In this document: in pieces, positions 12,690-22,943 of the stretch | Layout of the letters: the number at the start of each line of letters is the position of its first letter | Numbering within the stretch: position 1 is the first letter of the stretch | NCBI GenBank assembly: GCA_002105175.1 | Contig: MCGE01000002.1 | Span: 186,001 to 250,000, forward strand | Source: Absidia repens | Taxonomy: Eukaryota > Mucoromycota > Mucoromycetes > Mucorales > Cunninghamellaceae | Direction: 5' to 3' | Length of the DNA stretch: 64,000 nt | Notes under the pieces: model-generated | The model's database searches: none | The model's input: only the letters and a program-made list of their open reading frames with translations | Told to the model about the DNA's origin: nothing | Made by a program: the position numbers and the translations under genes

Positions 12690-15096
12690 ATGACCTCATT
12701 AGTAACTCAGTTTGTCCAACAATATTCTCGTCGTGTTTTTGGGAAGAAACACAAATCAAACCGATCAACATCCCGTTGTACACTATCGTCCATGTCATCA
12801 CCAACCTTATCATCAACACTTTCGCGTGGAGGAGCAACCACAACCACAACTACAACAACGTCTTCCTCGTACTCTTCCTCGACTTCTTCCTCTTCTTCTT
12901 CTTGTTTATCTACTTGTTCAGCTTCAACCACGGGTGCATTATTCGATCGTGCTCTTCAAGTCCTTTATGGTCATTATTGCCCATTGAACCGTCCTCTCGC
13001 CATCCGAATTTTACAACACTTGTGCGACCAACATCGTGAATCATCATCGTCGTTTACTTCATTATCAACAACACATCAAATGACCATTGGTGCTGCTCAA
13101 GCGATCCTGGGCTTTTGTTATGAATTTGGACTGGGGATCAAAATCTGTTTCAAAAAGGCGGAACATCATTATATTGTGGCCACCACCATTTTGACCAACA
13201 TGAACACTGACCATCAGATCCCCGCTTTGGCCGCCCTGACTCATGATTCGCTCTTGGTCATGATGTATCAAGCATGTCTGGTAGCTGTAGCAAGATTGGC
13301 ATTTTTACGAAAATACGGTCGGCCTGGGATTCACATGGATCGATGTGAAGCTGATCGATATGAATCTATTTTACTACAACAACAACAACAACAACAACAA
13401 GGGCACAGCAACAATGATGGTGATGGTGATGGTGTAGCGTTGGCGTGGTTCCGTCATGCTGCTGTGGTGTACAGATGTGCTGCCAGTCAATACTGCCTCG
13501 GTGTGTGTTACCATGATGGCGTTGGGGTGAACAAGGATGAAAACGAAGCTTTTCGGTGGTACAAACTCAGTGCCGATCAAGGCAACTGTCGCGGCCAAGG
13601 CATTTTGGGCTACTGTTATGGTGAGGGCTTTGGTGTGGTCAAAGATGAAGTCGAAGCCATGCGATGGTACCGATTGGCGGCTGAACAAGACGAAACGGTG
13701 GCGATCTACAATGTGGGGTATTGCTATGAAGAAGGCATTGGGCTCGAAAAGGATGTTGTCAAAGCCGTGGACTGGTATCGCCGTTCTGCTGAACAAGGCA
13801 ATGCGTTTGCTCAAAATGCCCTCGGCTATTGCTATGAAGATGGGATCGGTGTTGCCAAGGATTTGAAAACGGCTGCTACCTGGTATCAACGCTCGGCAGA
13901 TCAAGGTTACCCCTGGGCGCAATGCAATCTCGGCTATTGTCATCAGAATGGAATAGGTGCCGAAAAGGATTCCGCTCAAGGTGCTTTCTGGTATCGCAAG
14001 GCTGCTCTGCAAGGTCATGCCCGTGCTCAACACAACCTGGGCTTTTGCTATCAAAATGGCATTGGCGTTGATCAGGATCAACGAGAAGCTGTGCATTGGT
14101 ATCAACAATCCGCCGATCAAGGCAATATCTTTGCTTATCACTCTTTGGGCTACTGCTATCAAAATGGAATTGGTAAAACTTTCATCTTTCTTCTTCAGAA
14201 CTTTCCTTTCAATTTTAAATTAATTTTTTTTTTTTTTTTTTTTTTTTTATGTATAGGACTTGAAAAAGATGAACGAAAAGCGGTGTATTGGTACTATCTC
14301 TCTGCGGAGCAACATCATGCGCCGGCGCAATTATCTCTTGGCTTTTGTTATCGAAATGGTGTTGGTGTGAAGAAAAACTCAAGGGAAGCTGTGAAGTGGT
14401 TTAAACGCTCGGCGGAACAAGGCAATGCATTGGCCCAAAACTCACTTGGTTTTTGCTATGAAGAAGGTCTTGGGGTGAAAAAGGACAGTATCAAGGCTGT
14501 TTTCTGGTACCACAAGTCTGCACGTCAACACAATCCTTGGGCTCAATGCAATTTGGGTTTCTGTTATGCAAACGGCATTGGTATTACTCGTGATCATTCT
14601 CAGGCGGTCTTTTGGTATCAGCAGGCAGCAAAACAAAATCATGCAAGGGCTCAAGACAAATTGGGGATTCATCTACAAACTGGTTTGGGGGTACTTCAAA
14701 GTATGACACTGGCATTCAAGTACTTTTTACTTTCCGCACAACAAGGTCAAGTCTCCGCTCAATACCATTTAGCTCTATGCTATGAAAAAGGCATGGGTGT
14801 TCAAGCCGATTTACAAGAAGCTTTGATTTGGTATGAAAAGGCCGCTACAGTAAGTTGTTGTTTTTTTTTTGGACAGGAAGCGGTATATATAACAAAACGA
14901 ACGTAATTCTCACTTTTTTTTTCATTAGTCTGGTTGTCGAAATTCTCAAGAACGATTACGGCGGTTATTATTACGCTATTGCTTGGAAAACGCCTCCATT
15001 GCCAATTCAATTCAAAATACCATCGACAATTGCACCATACATCCATCTTCACAACCTAGGCATTGGATCTCTGGATTTGCTGCTGCTGCTGCTTGA
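12690..15096 (+). CDS. Sel1-like repeat protein (about 13 repeats)
   Basis: Three exons, 12690-14172, 14257-14849 and 14929-15096, encode 747 aa. After a Ser/Thr-rich, low-complexity N-terminus (residues about 15-95) come roughly 13 Sel1-like repeats of 36 aa. The pattern is A-WY--SA-QG---AQ--LG-CY--G-GV--D. Such alpha-solenoids are protein-protein adaptors; fungal examples regulate chitin synthase (SKT5/Chr type) or other complexes. That role is family knowledge, not shown here. A Gln run (Q8-9) near residue 230 interrupts the first repeats. The first intron (14173-14256) could be read through, giving a continuous frame, but removing it restores a perfect repeat (NGIG then LEKD). The C-terminus is a short tail ending in five alanines. 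I start at 12690 rather than in the upstream in-frame CT-rich leader. AATAAA is at 15337-15342. Confidence 0.9.
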
Positions 15097-16009
15097 AAAT
15101 ACCATTTATATCTTTTATATATACATATACATATATAGTTTTATCTTATTTTTTTTATTGCATACCATATTCTCTTTGTATTTTTTTTTTGTTTGTTTGT
15201 CCTACTTCTTTGTTTCTCTCTCTCTCTTTTTTATTTATTTATCTTGTTTTTAGTTTATATACACATTCCAAAAAATAATACCTTAGTTCATTTTAGACCA
15301 CACACACACATGCACACACGCACACACTTCTCGAAAAATAAAATTACAAACATTGACTGACCCATGATATTGATTTGAAATCCAGATTCTCATTCATGCC
15401 AGCCTACTGGCAAAAAAGGGGATGTCTTTTTTTTTTCTTTGATGGGGGTGTATGTATGTACCAAGAGTGTCTTTTTGAAGGGATGGGTTGGACGCATTCA
15501 ATTTAGTGGTTAATTTCTTGTGACCCAACCATTTGAATGTGTGTAGGAAAAAAAAAATCAAGGCACACTTCCAACCTTTCGTGTGGCCTATTGATACTCC
15601 GACTTCTATGAACTGGATTTCTTTTCTCCTTCTTTTTCTTCTTCTTCTTTTCTCTTTATTAATGACTTCATTGGCGTGCTGATGATCTTGGATTAGTATT
15701 AGAATGTGAATCAGGGGCATTTTCAAAAATGCAATACAAATAGGCATGGGGATGCCCTCTCATTTTGAAATCGTGGTTTGGGGGACCATTGTTAGATTTA
15801 GATTCATCTTGACTTGTGGGGTATTATGGAACCCACTTTATTAGTTGTCATTGATTATATATACGTCTAAATAAAATATGTCTTATCTCTATATAATATT
15901 ATTGCATTGCGTGTTTGTTGAATGGGCCCACCGCTTTTTACCACATTTTCGTTCAAGACATCAAATGTCTACAGTACTTTGAAGTTCGTCAGCAAATCGC
16001 AGGAAATCC
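15097..16009. other. Intergenic
   Basis: Holds the 3'UTR of the Sel1-repeat gene (AATAAA at 15337) and otherwise nothing I can support. The minus-strand frame 15394-15747 is a Lys/Arg-rich translation of a CT-rich stretch. About 15820-15890 carries a weak plus-strand resemblance to the tail of the dispersed element (TAAATAAAATATGTCT), too short to call. Confidence 0.5.
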
Positions 16010-16480
16010 GCTAGACTTGTCTAAACGAAATATGGGAGCTGATATACTGCCAAAAGGCATGAGAAAGAGTAAGGGGACATTGGTTATTGAAGTACAAGAA
16101 CGATCAGCGCTAATCAAAAGAGGCGATGGTAGTAAAAGTAGAATACCTATCGCACCAAGCATGAAAGAAACTAGTGGAACATTTTTTCATTGAAGTGTGT
16201 AAAACAGAGACATAATTTATTCAAATGTAGATACTAACTATAGACAAACTAACTCGAAATTAAAGCTAATGATTACTTCAAAAGTTAGTTAATAGTGGTT
16301 CTAAATCCTGGATCCAAAAGGAAAGGGTTTGCCCATGCATCTTGTAACATCTGAGCTGAAACCCATTTTAAACTAGTTCTAACACTAATCTAAGTCCAAC
16401 ATCACCTTAAAAAAGGAATGAGAGAGCGAAAAAAAAGGGAAGCGATAAAAATTCACGTGTGCGGCATTTGAAATATTTTC
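16010..16480 (-). repeat. Dispersed CACGTG-headed element, copy A (inverted, 3' truncated)
   Basis: Read on the minus strand, this matches the four plus-strand copies. The head box holds CACGTG at 16454-16459, preceded by GCCGCA and followed by a CT-rich tract. Then comes the core (CTTAGATTAGTGTTAGAAC) and the hairpin arms, GGGTTT and AAACCC, at 16325-16330 and 16359-16364. Next is the TCTATAGT...GAATAAAT tail, then one further sub-unit with a CTTCAATGAAA start. Similarity fades below about 16010. The 92-codon open frame at 15915-16193 lies largely antisense inside this copy and is not a gene. Confidence 0.8.
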
Positions 16481-16587
16481 TTCTTTTCCGTGGCCCAGCC
16501 CGAACGAATATTCGCAATTTCTTATGCGCTAATATTTTTTTTTTTATTCTTTCTTTTCTTTTCCCCCTACCTACGTTTTTGCTTATT
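16481..16587 (+). promoter_or_regulatory. Short spacer between repeat head and the 16588 gene
   Basis: Only about 107 bp separate the head of the inverted repeat from the next start codon. It contains a long pyrimidine tract (TTCTTTCTTTTCTTTTCCCC) ending 20 bp before the ATG, the usual leader style of this genome. The CACGTG box of the repeat lies 130 bp upstream of the ATG and could act on the gene as well. Confidence 0.5.
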
Positions 16588-17117
16588 ATGGCCTTTGCTA
16601 TCCCTGTCCTTATTGGTGCGCCCATTGGTTATTTTACATGGAGTCTCGTTTGCAAACATGTTGATTACCAAGTAGCTAAACTATGCTATGATGATAATAT
16701 CCCTTCCACTCAAAAAGGTAAAAAAAAGTAATCGAAGCACAAATTCAAAAAAAAAAAATCCAAATAATGACAAACGCGCCATGTTGCTAATGGGACTCTC
16801 TCTTTTTCTGTTCGTTTTTAGACGGTTCACCATTGACAATGACGCAACAACTTGAGTATTATCCTCCACGATCAATGACAATGTCGATGGTAGGGTCGGT
16901 GGCATCATGTGGTGTTCTAGGCAAAACAATGTTCCCGGCAGCTACTCGCCATCGACTCTTCTTTGCAAAAGCACCTCCACACGCCAACATTAGGATCGAA
17001 ACACTGAAACTGGGAATGGAATTACTGGTACGAAGTGGGATTGTATTTTATGGGACTGCTGTGGGTGGTGCTGTTACTGGACGCCTTGCTGTTGCTAGTG
17101 TTGGTACTAAATCATGA
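16588..17117 (+). CDS. Small predicted membrane protein, unknown
   Basis: Two exons, 16588-16717 and 16822-17117, encode 141 aa. The splice junction is GTAAAA...TTTTTAG, phase 1. The N-terminus is hydrophobic (MAFAIPVLIGAPIGYF then TWSLV) and looks like a signal anchor or first helix. A second hydrophobic stretch lies near residues 75-90 (MSMVGSVASCGVLG), and a third near the C-terminus is Gly/Ala-rich (VFYGTAVGGAVTGRLAVASV). I do not recognise a family. Its status as a gene rests on the clean intron, the leader tract, the AATAAA at 17253-17258 and the amphipathic, non-repetitive composition. The 3'UTR holds a (TAG)n(CAG)n microsatellite at about 17155-17180. Confidence 0.65.
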
Positions 17118-17946
17118 AAAACGATCGACTGGACTGGATTTGTATAGAACTAATAGTAGTAGTAGTAGTAGTAGTAGCAGCAGTGATAGTGACTGGTAGC
17201 TATTTAGATTCCTCTTTTTTATTAGTGTAGTTTATACCATTGTTATACATCAAATAAAGCTTATTTTTTCCCTTCTTTCTTCTTTTTTAATGTTTCTGTT
17301 TTTATTGGGGGGAATTTAAAGGAATGTTGATGTGTCTTGGGGGAAAAAGCTGATACAGTATGTTAAATTGTTAAAGATGGTTCAAAGTGAATGATACTTG
17401 GCGCATACCTATAAGCTGATATTGCGTTGGGGCAATTTCCATTGGATGTCCTTTCTCTGTAGACGTGTGGGGGAGCTCTTTTATGCAGAATTACACTGTA
17501 TGTTTACTTTTGGGTAAGGGACTCGTCAACGGATTTTTCGATTGTCTGATATTTCGAGTAGGATTGGAGATAGGGTTGATTTTTTTAATGTTAGAATATG
17601 GTGAGTGGGATTTTAAAGAGAAATTGGGAATAAAATGGAAAGAGTGTAGTGCGAATATGAATCGTGTGTCTTTAGTAAATGGGGCATTGATCCGAAATAC
17701 ATACGTTGTTTAATTCAAGCATATTCAAATCACCTCTAAATACGAGATAATACGAGATAGGGCATAATGAAATTGAACTACGATTTACATACACTTGGAC
17801 CACCTGAAAAATATTTTTGACTGGTTGAATTGCGGACTGTAAATTGCCCGTGATTTTTCGTAAAAAGGCGAAGTTGGTGGGTCATGAAATTCTTTCTCTA
17901 TTCTCCCCTTTTAGATCTCCAAACCAAGCTCCCGTGTTGCTTTCTC
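17118..17946. other. Intergenic, upstream of RAD9
   Basis: No gene is supported. The region holds the 3' end of the small membrane-protein gene (AATAAA 17253). It also carries the 13-mer TAAATTGCCCGTG at 17840-17852, about 100 bp before RAD9, shared with 3727-3739. The frame at 17465-17713 has no recognisable features. Confidence 0.5.
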
Positions 17947-20031
17947 ATGAGTTTCAGTGTTGCGCTACCACATGAAGCTTTGAAAGGTAACGAGAACGCT
18001 GAAAAAATTGTTTCCTAGTCATATCTGTGTATCTCATGCTTTTTTTATGTCTTCGTTACAGCGTTTGGTTATGGTTTAGAAGCATTGAACAAGTTTGGTG
18101 ATGAAGTTAACATTGATGCCAAAAAAGAACAGGTAATCCCAAATACATATATTTTATTTTATGCATTATTTATGTTACTGACAATATATTATCGTTCTTC
18201 AGCTCATTCTTTGGACAGTGAACTCGTCTATCACAGGACAGGTTGTTCTCCGCATGTCGCCAAAACTATTTGAAAAGTATACGATCAGACCCTCTGCTGA
18301 CACTGGAAGTACTACCACTTCTTGCCGACTATTGTTAAAAGTAAGTCGTCTTTTCCTCACTCCGTATGTCTGCGTCTCACACTCTTTTATATTTTGGGTA
18401 GACATTACTGAAAGTCTTTAAAAGCAACCAACATCGATCGAGTAGCATCAAACAATGTGAGCTAAAGTTGAACGGAGGACCCGCGACAAGTCGAACTACT
18501 GGAGGATTGAATGGCCCGGAACACCGTCTTTATCTCAAATTTATGTATGAAAATGGTAAGAAAAGAAATTAGTACAATAGGTAAATAGTATAACATGGTA
18601 CTGACGAGAATGGATTAGGCATGACCAAAACGAATTCTTTGTGGTATACAGATACAGATATATCTCGACCACTCTTCTCCAAGAACTTGCCCTATTCATT
18701 TATCATTGATCCTGGTGTCTTCTTTGACTGCATTGCTCTTATGGATAATCGTATTCAAGACCTCTCCTTTTTGTTTACGCCTAGCCGTGTCATTATCAAG
18801 ACATTTTGGGATCCTTCCATTGGCAATAACAGTAAGTTCTATATCATATATAGCTTCGCTATCAACTCACTCTTCTTACTTATATATATATTTTCATATT
18901 AGGTAATAGGCCAATGCAAAGTCAATTCAAGATCCCAAGCCATGATTTCACCTATTACAATGTGAACACGGAACTTGTATTGACATTCAGCATGAAAGAA
19001 TTCAAAGTAAGTAAACCTGCATTAGGTAAATCAAAAGTGACAGGGAATTGATGGTTTTATATTTATCATAGACGGCAGTTACTTATGGGATTGACACATG
19101 CGATATGCTACATGCTCAATTTGAAGAACCTGGCAAGTAAGTTGAAAGCTGGATGGAAAAAAAAGGGGGGGTGGGGGAAACGGGAGAAATCAAAGAGCCG
19201 TTTTTTTTTAACGTCTATTTTATATATTATAGGCCTCTCATATTTACCGTCGAACAGCGAGGATTCGTGATCGCTGATTTTGCATTGATGACATTTGCAA
19301 GTAATGAAGGAATCACACAATCAAGTGGATTGACCATGAACAATAATTCAATCACAACGGAAAATAGTAGTAAGAACAAGAATGAAAATTTTAGGCAAAT
19401 GTGTTGTTTCCTATTGTAACTTTTTTCTTTCATTTTTTTTTAGTGCTTTCTGTATCAAAAAACTCATCGGCTAATATACAACAAGATCAAAGACCTGGAC
19501 CATCATCTACTTCAAGAGAACACCGATACTCTTCACCAACCCGTTCAACCTCAACATCACGACGTGAACAATCAATGCCTCCGCAATTGAACCACAGTCC
19601 TTCTTTAGAAATGTTGCCACCCTCTTTTGAACAACAAAAAAGAACAATAAAACGGAATTCGCCTGATGACAGTAATGATCCATTATTCCCCTTTGGATCC
19701 CCTTCGGCATCATCAAGTAAAGTACCACAGTCATCAACTCCACACCAAAGACAACCGCCACAACAGCACCATCGGCAACCCCAACCCCAACAACACCACA
19801 TTCATCATCATCAGCATGAACAACCTACGACTACTACTCGTCAGGTCAACACTAGTGATAATGACGCAACAACTGATGATGAAGAAGAAATGTTTCTAGT
19901 GGATCCAAATCAACCCAAGGTACAGAACCATGCACATATACCCCCTCTACTAAAATAAATAAAAACACATAGTACTAACTGTCTTACCTTTTTTTCATCG
20001 ATAGGCGAAACGAAGATTCTTCTCTGATTGA
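17947..20031 (+). CDS. RAD9: DNA damage checkpoint clamp subunit RAD9
   Basis: Ten exons: 17947-17986, 18062-18132, 18203-18340, 18402-18555, 18619-18831, 18903-19006, 19072-19136, 19233-19369, 19444-19919 and 20005-20031. They give 474 aa. The N-terminal about 290 residues follow the PCNA-like fold of the 9-1-1 clamp. ILWTVNSSITGQ corresponds to the LRTVNSSRSA segment of other Rad9 proteins, and MSPKLFEKY to the F-x-P-x-F-F-x-x-Y segment. The C-terminal tail (about 180 aa) is Ser/Gln/His-rich and disordered. It ends in an acidic patch (TTDDEEEMFLVDP) followed by the basic KAKRRFFSD. This fits the known Rad9 tail, which is phosphorylated and binds the ATR activator, and the basic end could be a nuclear signal. 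The last 27-nt exon was chosen over reading through a GTACAG donor; reading on would end in 13 unrelated residues. AATAAA is at 20171. Confidence 0.88.
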
Positions 20032-20767
20032 CAATACCCCATCTCAATAACTTTATAGTTTGATCGCTTAGAATAGACTCTTCTCCCGTTTTATATTGCA
20101 TACATACACCCCATATTTTTATCTACATATACACATACACTGTCTTTTATACACAAATCTTTCTTCCGTTAATAAAAAAAGAGTACGATTGTACACTTGT
20201 ATCAATATGCAGATATTTCTTTTTATTGTGATGAAGGATAAGTTGTATTTTTTTTCTTTTTGCGACGGGGATTTTTATTATTCTAAACAAGATCTACTAC
20301 TGTAAGGGTTATCACTAGGGTGGACACTAAAAATATCACGACAGGTCATTCAACAAGGTTTACGTACAATATGCAAGCCAACAAAAAGAAGACAAAATCA
20401 ACCATCCCACACTTGATTAATTGTAAAAAAAAATAGATGTTATGATAATAAATTGGATTTTATTTTTATTGAATGATGATGAATAAAAAGGAGCAAGAAA
20501 CTAGTTTTTTATATATATATCTATGTATATAAAAGGGGAAGGGGAATACAATGTGAAGCCAAAAAAAAAAAAGAGAGAAAACTGTACCAGCAGTAAAATA
20601 GGGAATCTAAAAAAGTCTATAGGAATATAAGGGTAAGTGTTTGTATGAGAGTACCTGTATGAATGAAAAAGAGTAGGGGCCGGGGGGGGGAGGTGATGGC
20701 AACAGGGGCGAAGGAGGGGGGTAGGGGAAGAGGGGCAAAAAAGACAAAAAGAAAATTATGATGGTTG
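20032..20767. other. Convergent 3' regions
   Basis: RAD9 (plus) and the two-helix membrane protein (minus) end toward each other here. AATAAA at 20171-20176 serves RAD9. A C/G-rich purine tract at about 20670-20740 (runs of G up to 9) lies in the 3'UTR of the minus-strand gene. No gene is seen. Confidence 0.6.
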
Positions 20768-21487
20768 TTATTGAGAGGTACCGTAAAGAGCAGCCACGAC
20801 AATGATGACGATGACAAGAATCACGCTGAAGCCAATAGAGAAATACCGATTCAGTTGTTGCCACCGTGTTGCCATTTTGCCACCACGTTCAGGTCGTTTT
20901 GGCCAAAAGGCACCTACCCACCAAAGAGGAGGAAAGATAAAGCCAAACAAGAATAAAACAGCACCTATCGAGGCAATCCCGTCATCATGGTCCCATGCCC
21001 ACCAAGGTCGTTTTTCGTGCCCATGCTCTTCATGCTGTTGAGGATCATGGTGCGCTAAAGAAGATTCACCATGGCGATCTAAGTCCGTTTTGATGGCTGC
21101 CCACAAAGTGCTTGGCTCGTTCCTCTCCATATCAACAATATCCATCTGGTGCTTTTCTTCGTTGCCAAAGTGGTTGTCTGGTCGATGATGATCATCGGTT
21201 GCTGTTTTATCAAGGTGTGACTTTAAAACAGGCGCATCTTGTTGAAATTGGCGATCAATATAGTTATGGAAGGACGAGTCTGGTGCCTGAGGTGGCTGAA
21301 AGACAACAGCATTGTTGGGTAATGATGACACGAGGGGAGGTGGAGGTGGAGTGGAAGCATCGGTCATAGGAGACGAGGCTCGTTTATTCAGTAATTCAAC
21401 CCGAGAATTTCGAGAAGATTGATGCGAAAGTGGTGTGGGTGAGCGAAGAAGGTTTTCGGTCAGTTGATATGCGTGTTGTTGTTCCAT
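20768..21487 (-). CDS. Two-helix membrane protein with disordered N-terminus, unknown
   Basis: Single-exon frame of 239 aa. Residues 1-140 are hydrophilic and probably disordered (TPPPPPLV, DDHHRPDNHFGNEEK), with a His/Glu-rich stretch (HHDPQQHEEHGHEKR) before the membrane part. The first helix is about residues 172-193 (GAVLFLFGFIFPPLWWVGAF). A basic loop (WPKRPERGG) follows, then a second helix near the C-terminus (FSIGFSVILVIVIIVV). The FPPLWW segment followed by WPKR resembles small fungal plasma-membrane or Golgi proteins, but I cannot name a family. Codon use and a poly-A/T leader support a real gene. The topology suggests a large cytosolic N-terminus. Confidence 0.7.
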   Translation of the reverse strand: MEQQHAYQLTENLLRSPTPLSHQSSRNSRVELLNKRASSPMTDASTPPPPPLVSSLPNNAVVFQPPQAPDSSFHNYIDRQFQQDAPVLKSHLDKTATDDHHRPDNHFGNEEKHQMDIVDMERNEPSTLWAAIKTDLDRHGESSLAHHDPQQHEEHGHEKRPWWAWDHDDGIASIGAVLFLFGFIFPPLWWVGAFWPKRPERGGKMATRWQQLNRYFSIGFSVILVIVIIVVAALYGTSQ

Positions 21488-22943
21488 GATATGTTAGAAA
21501 AACATATAATATTATAAATATATGTATATATACAAGTCGAAGATAACGAATGGAAGGGGTGTGAGGCAAAAAAGAAAAAAACAAAAAGAGAGAAAGCGAG
21601 GAAAAATTCTTGAAAAATATAATAAAAAGGTGGCGACAGTTACACAAGGTTGATTAAATTACAAACGGGAGGAGTCCCGCTCCCCCTTCTTACACCTTCC
21701 CCCTCGTGTCAAATACTGTATTTATAATATCAGTGCAGCGTAATGCTATGCTAGACGAGTACATTACAGTACAGTACATTAGAATACACGCAGTAGGATG
21801 ATGATATGACGATATACTGTAGACTTTATTATCGCGAAAAAGTGATATTATATTCGTCGAACTGTCAAATACAATTGCAAACTGTGGTTATTTCTTCATT
21901 AATGGGTCACCATTTGTCATGCTCTTGAAATTATGCATAGAAAATGTAAAGAAGCTCTTTAGAAGCATACGGTAATATATAGTTGGTGAGGCTGGGACAT
22001 TGTCACATCCCAAGAACAGCAGATATAAAGCTACAAGACTACTCCGAAATATGGGACATCTGAAACGAAGTTTTTTTCTTGCACCTTGTTTTTTATTTTT
22101 ATCTTTTGCCTGCAATTGATTGACCGATACCAGGAAATGAGAGGTTCGATAACAGGCTAGTATCACGAAGAGGCACAGCCCACTTAATGACGGTGTCTGA
22201 TCTAGTTGGAAAAGGCTCAAGTCACGAAGATCTGGCTCAGCACACTCGCCTAACCTGATAATTTTAGACAGATGCTTGGAAATATGTATTACTGCGCAAA
22301 TTAGGTTGAAAAACTCATACGTATGTACGCCTTGGCCCTCTTAGTCAGTTGTATATGATACGATACCAGCAGATATGAAAAACCACGGCAAGCCAATCTG
22401 GAATAAGACTCAGATGATAAAACGGGGCAACAATGGGAGCAAAGTCATAATAATAATGATAACGATGCTACAGTATAAACAAAGACAATGGAATGGATGT
22501 CTTGACAAAATCGTGTGATGACGGTTTGAAGGTAAGTCGGAAAAAAGAGTGGCGTTTTCAAATAAGGACAATAGGGTGCTCAGTTACAAAGCGTTTTTTT
22601 TTTTTTTTTTTTTTTTTTTTTTGTAGCATGATATCAAATGGGGAGTAATATGCAAAGTTTGTTACTAGCGTAGTTTATGTTCATACATCAGTATAATGTC
22701 ATTATCATCTGTGTTTTACATGTAAAACAATAGAAACCTATTATTACCATTTATTGATCATTTCTACATTGTGTTACATGGACGCGAAACTTAAATGGTC
22801 CTACCGCTTCCTGACTGGCTGAGCCGAAAGGGCTTTTACTCTTTTTTTTTTTTTTGCTACAAAATTTCCTCATTTTTCATTTTCTCCACCTTTTCCTTTT
22901 TTTATTTTTATTCTTTTATACCAACAAGTTATTATTTTTTACC
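21488..22943. other. Intergenic, 1.46 kb
   Basis: No gene is supported. The 110-codon minus frame at 21888-22220 is not recognisable. A TACAGTAC-rich patch lies at about 21762-21790 and a 28-nt T-run at about 22594-22622. The last 90 bp before the phospholipase D start are a T/C-rich leader. Confidence 0.55.

Noticed and set aside
13374..14162. 262-codon antisense open frame inside the Sel1-repeat gene
   Set aside because: It is the complement of periodic repeat codons; its hydrophobic translation is a by-product of the sense repeats, and it has no intron, leader or family match.
15915..16193. 92-codon plus-strand frame resembling a small protein
   Set aside because: It overlaps and runs antisense to dispersed repeat copy A; the other copies do not preserve the frame.
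22140..22170. GAGGTTCGATAAC as a possible tRNA B box
   Set aside because: No matching A box, acceptor stem or anticodon arm can be drawn around it; no convincing tRNA was found elsewhere.
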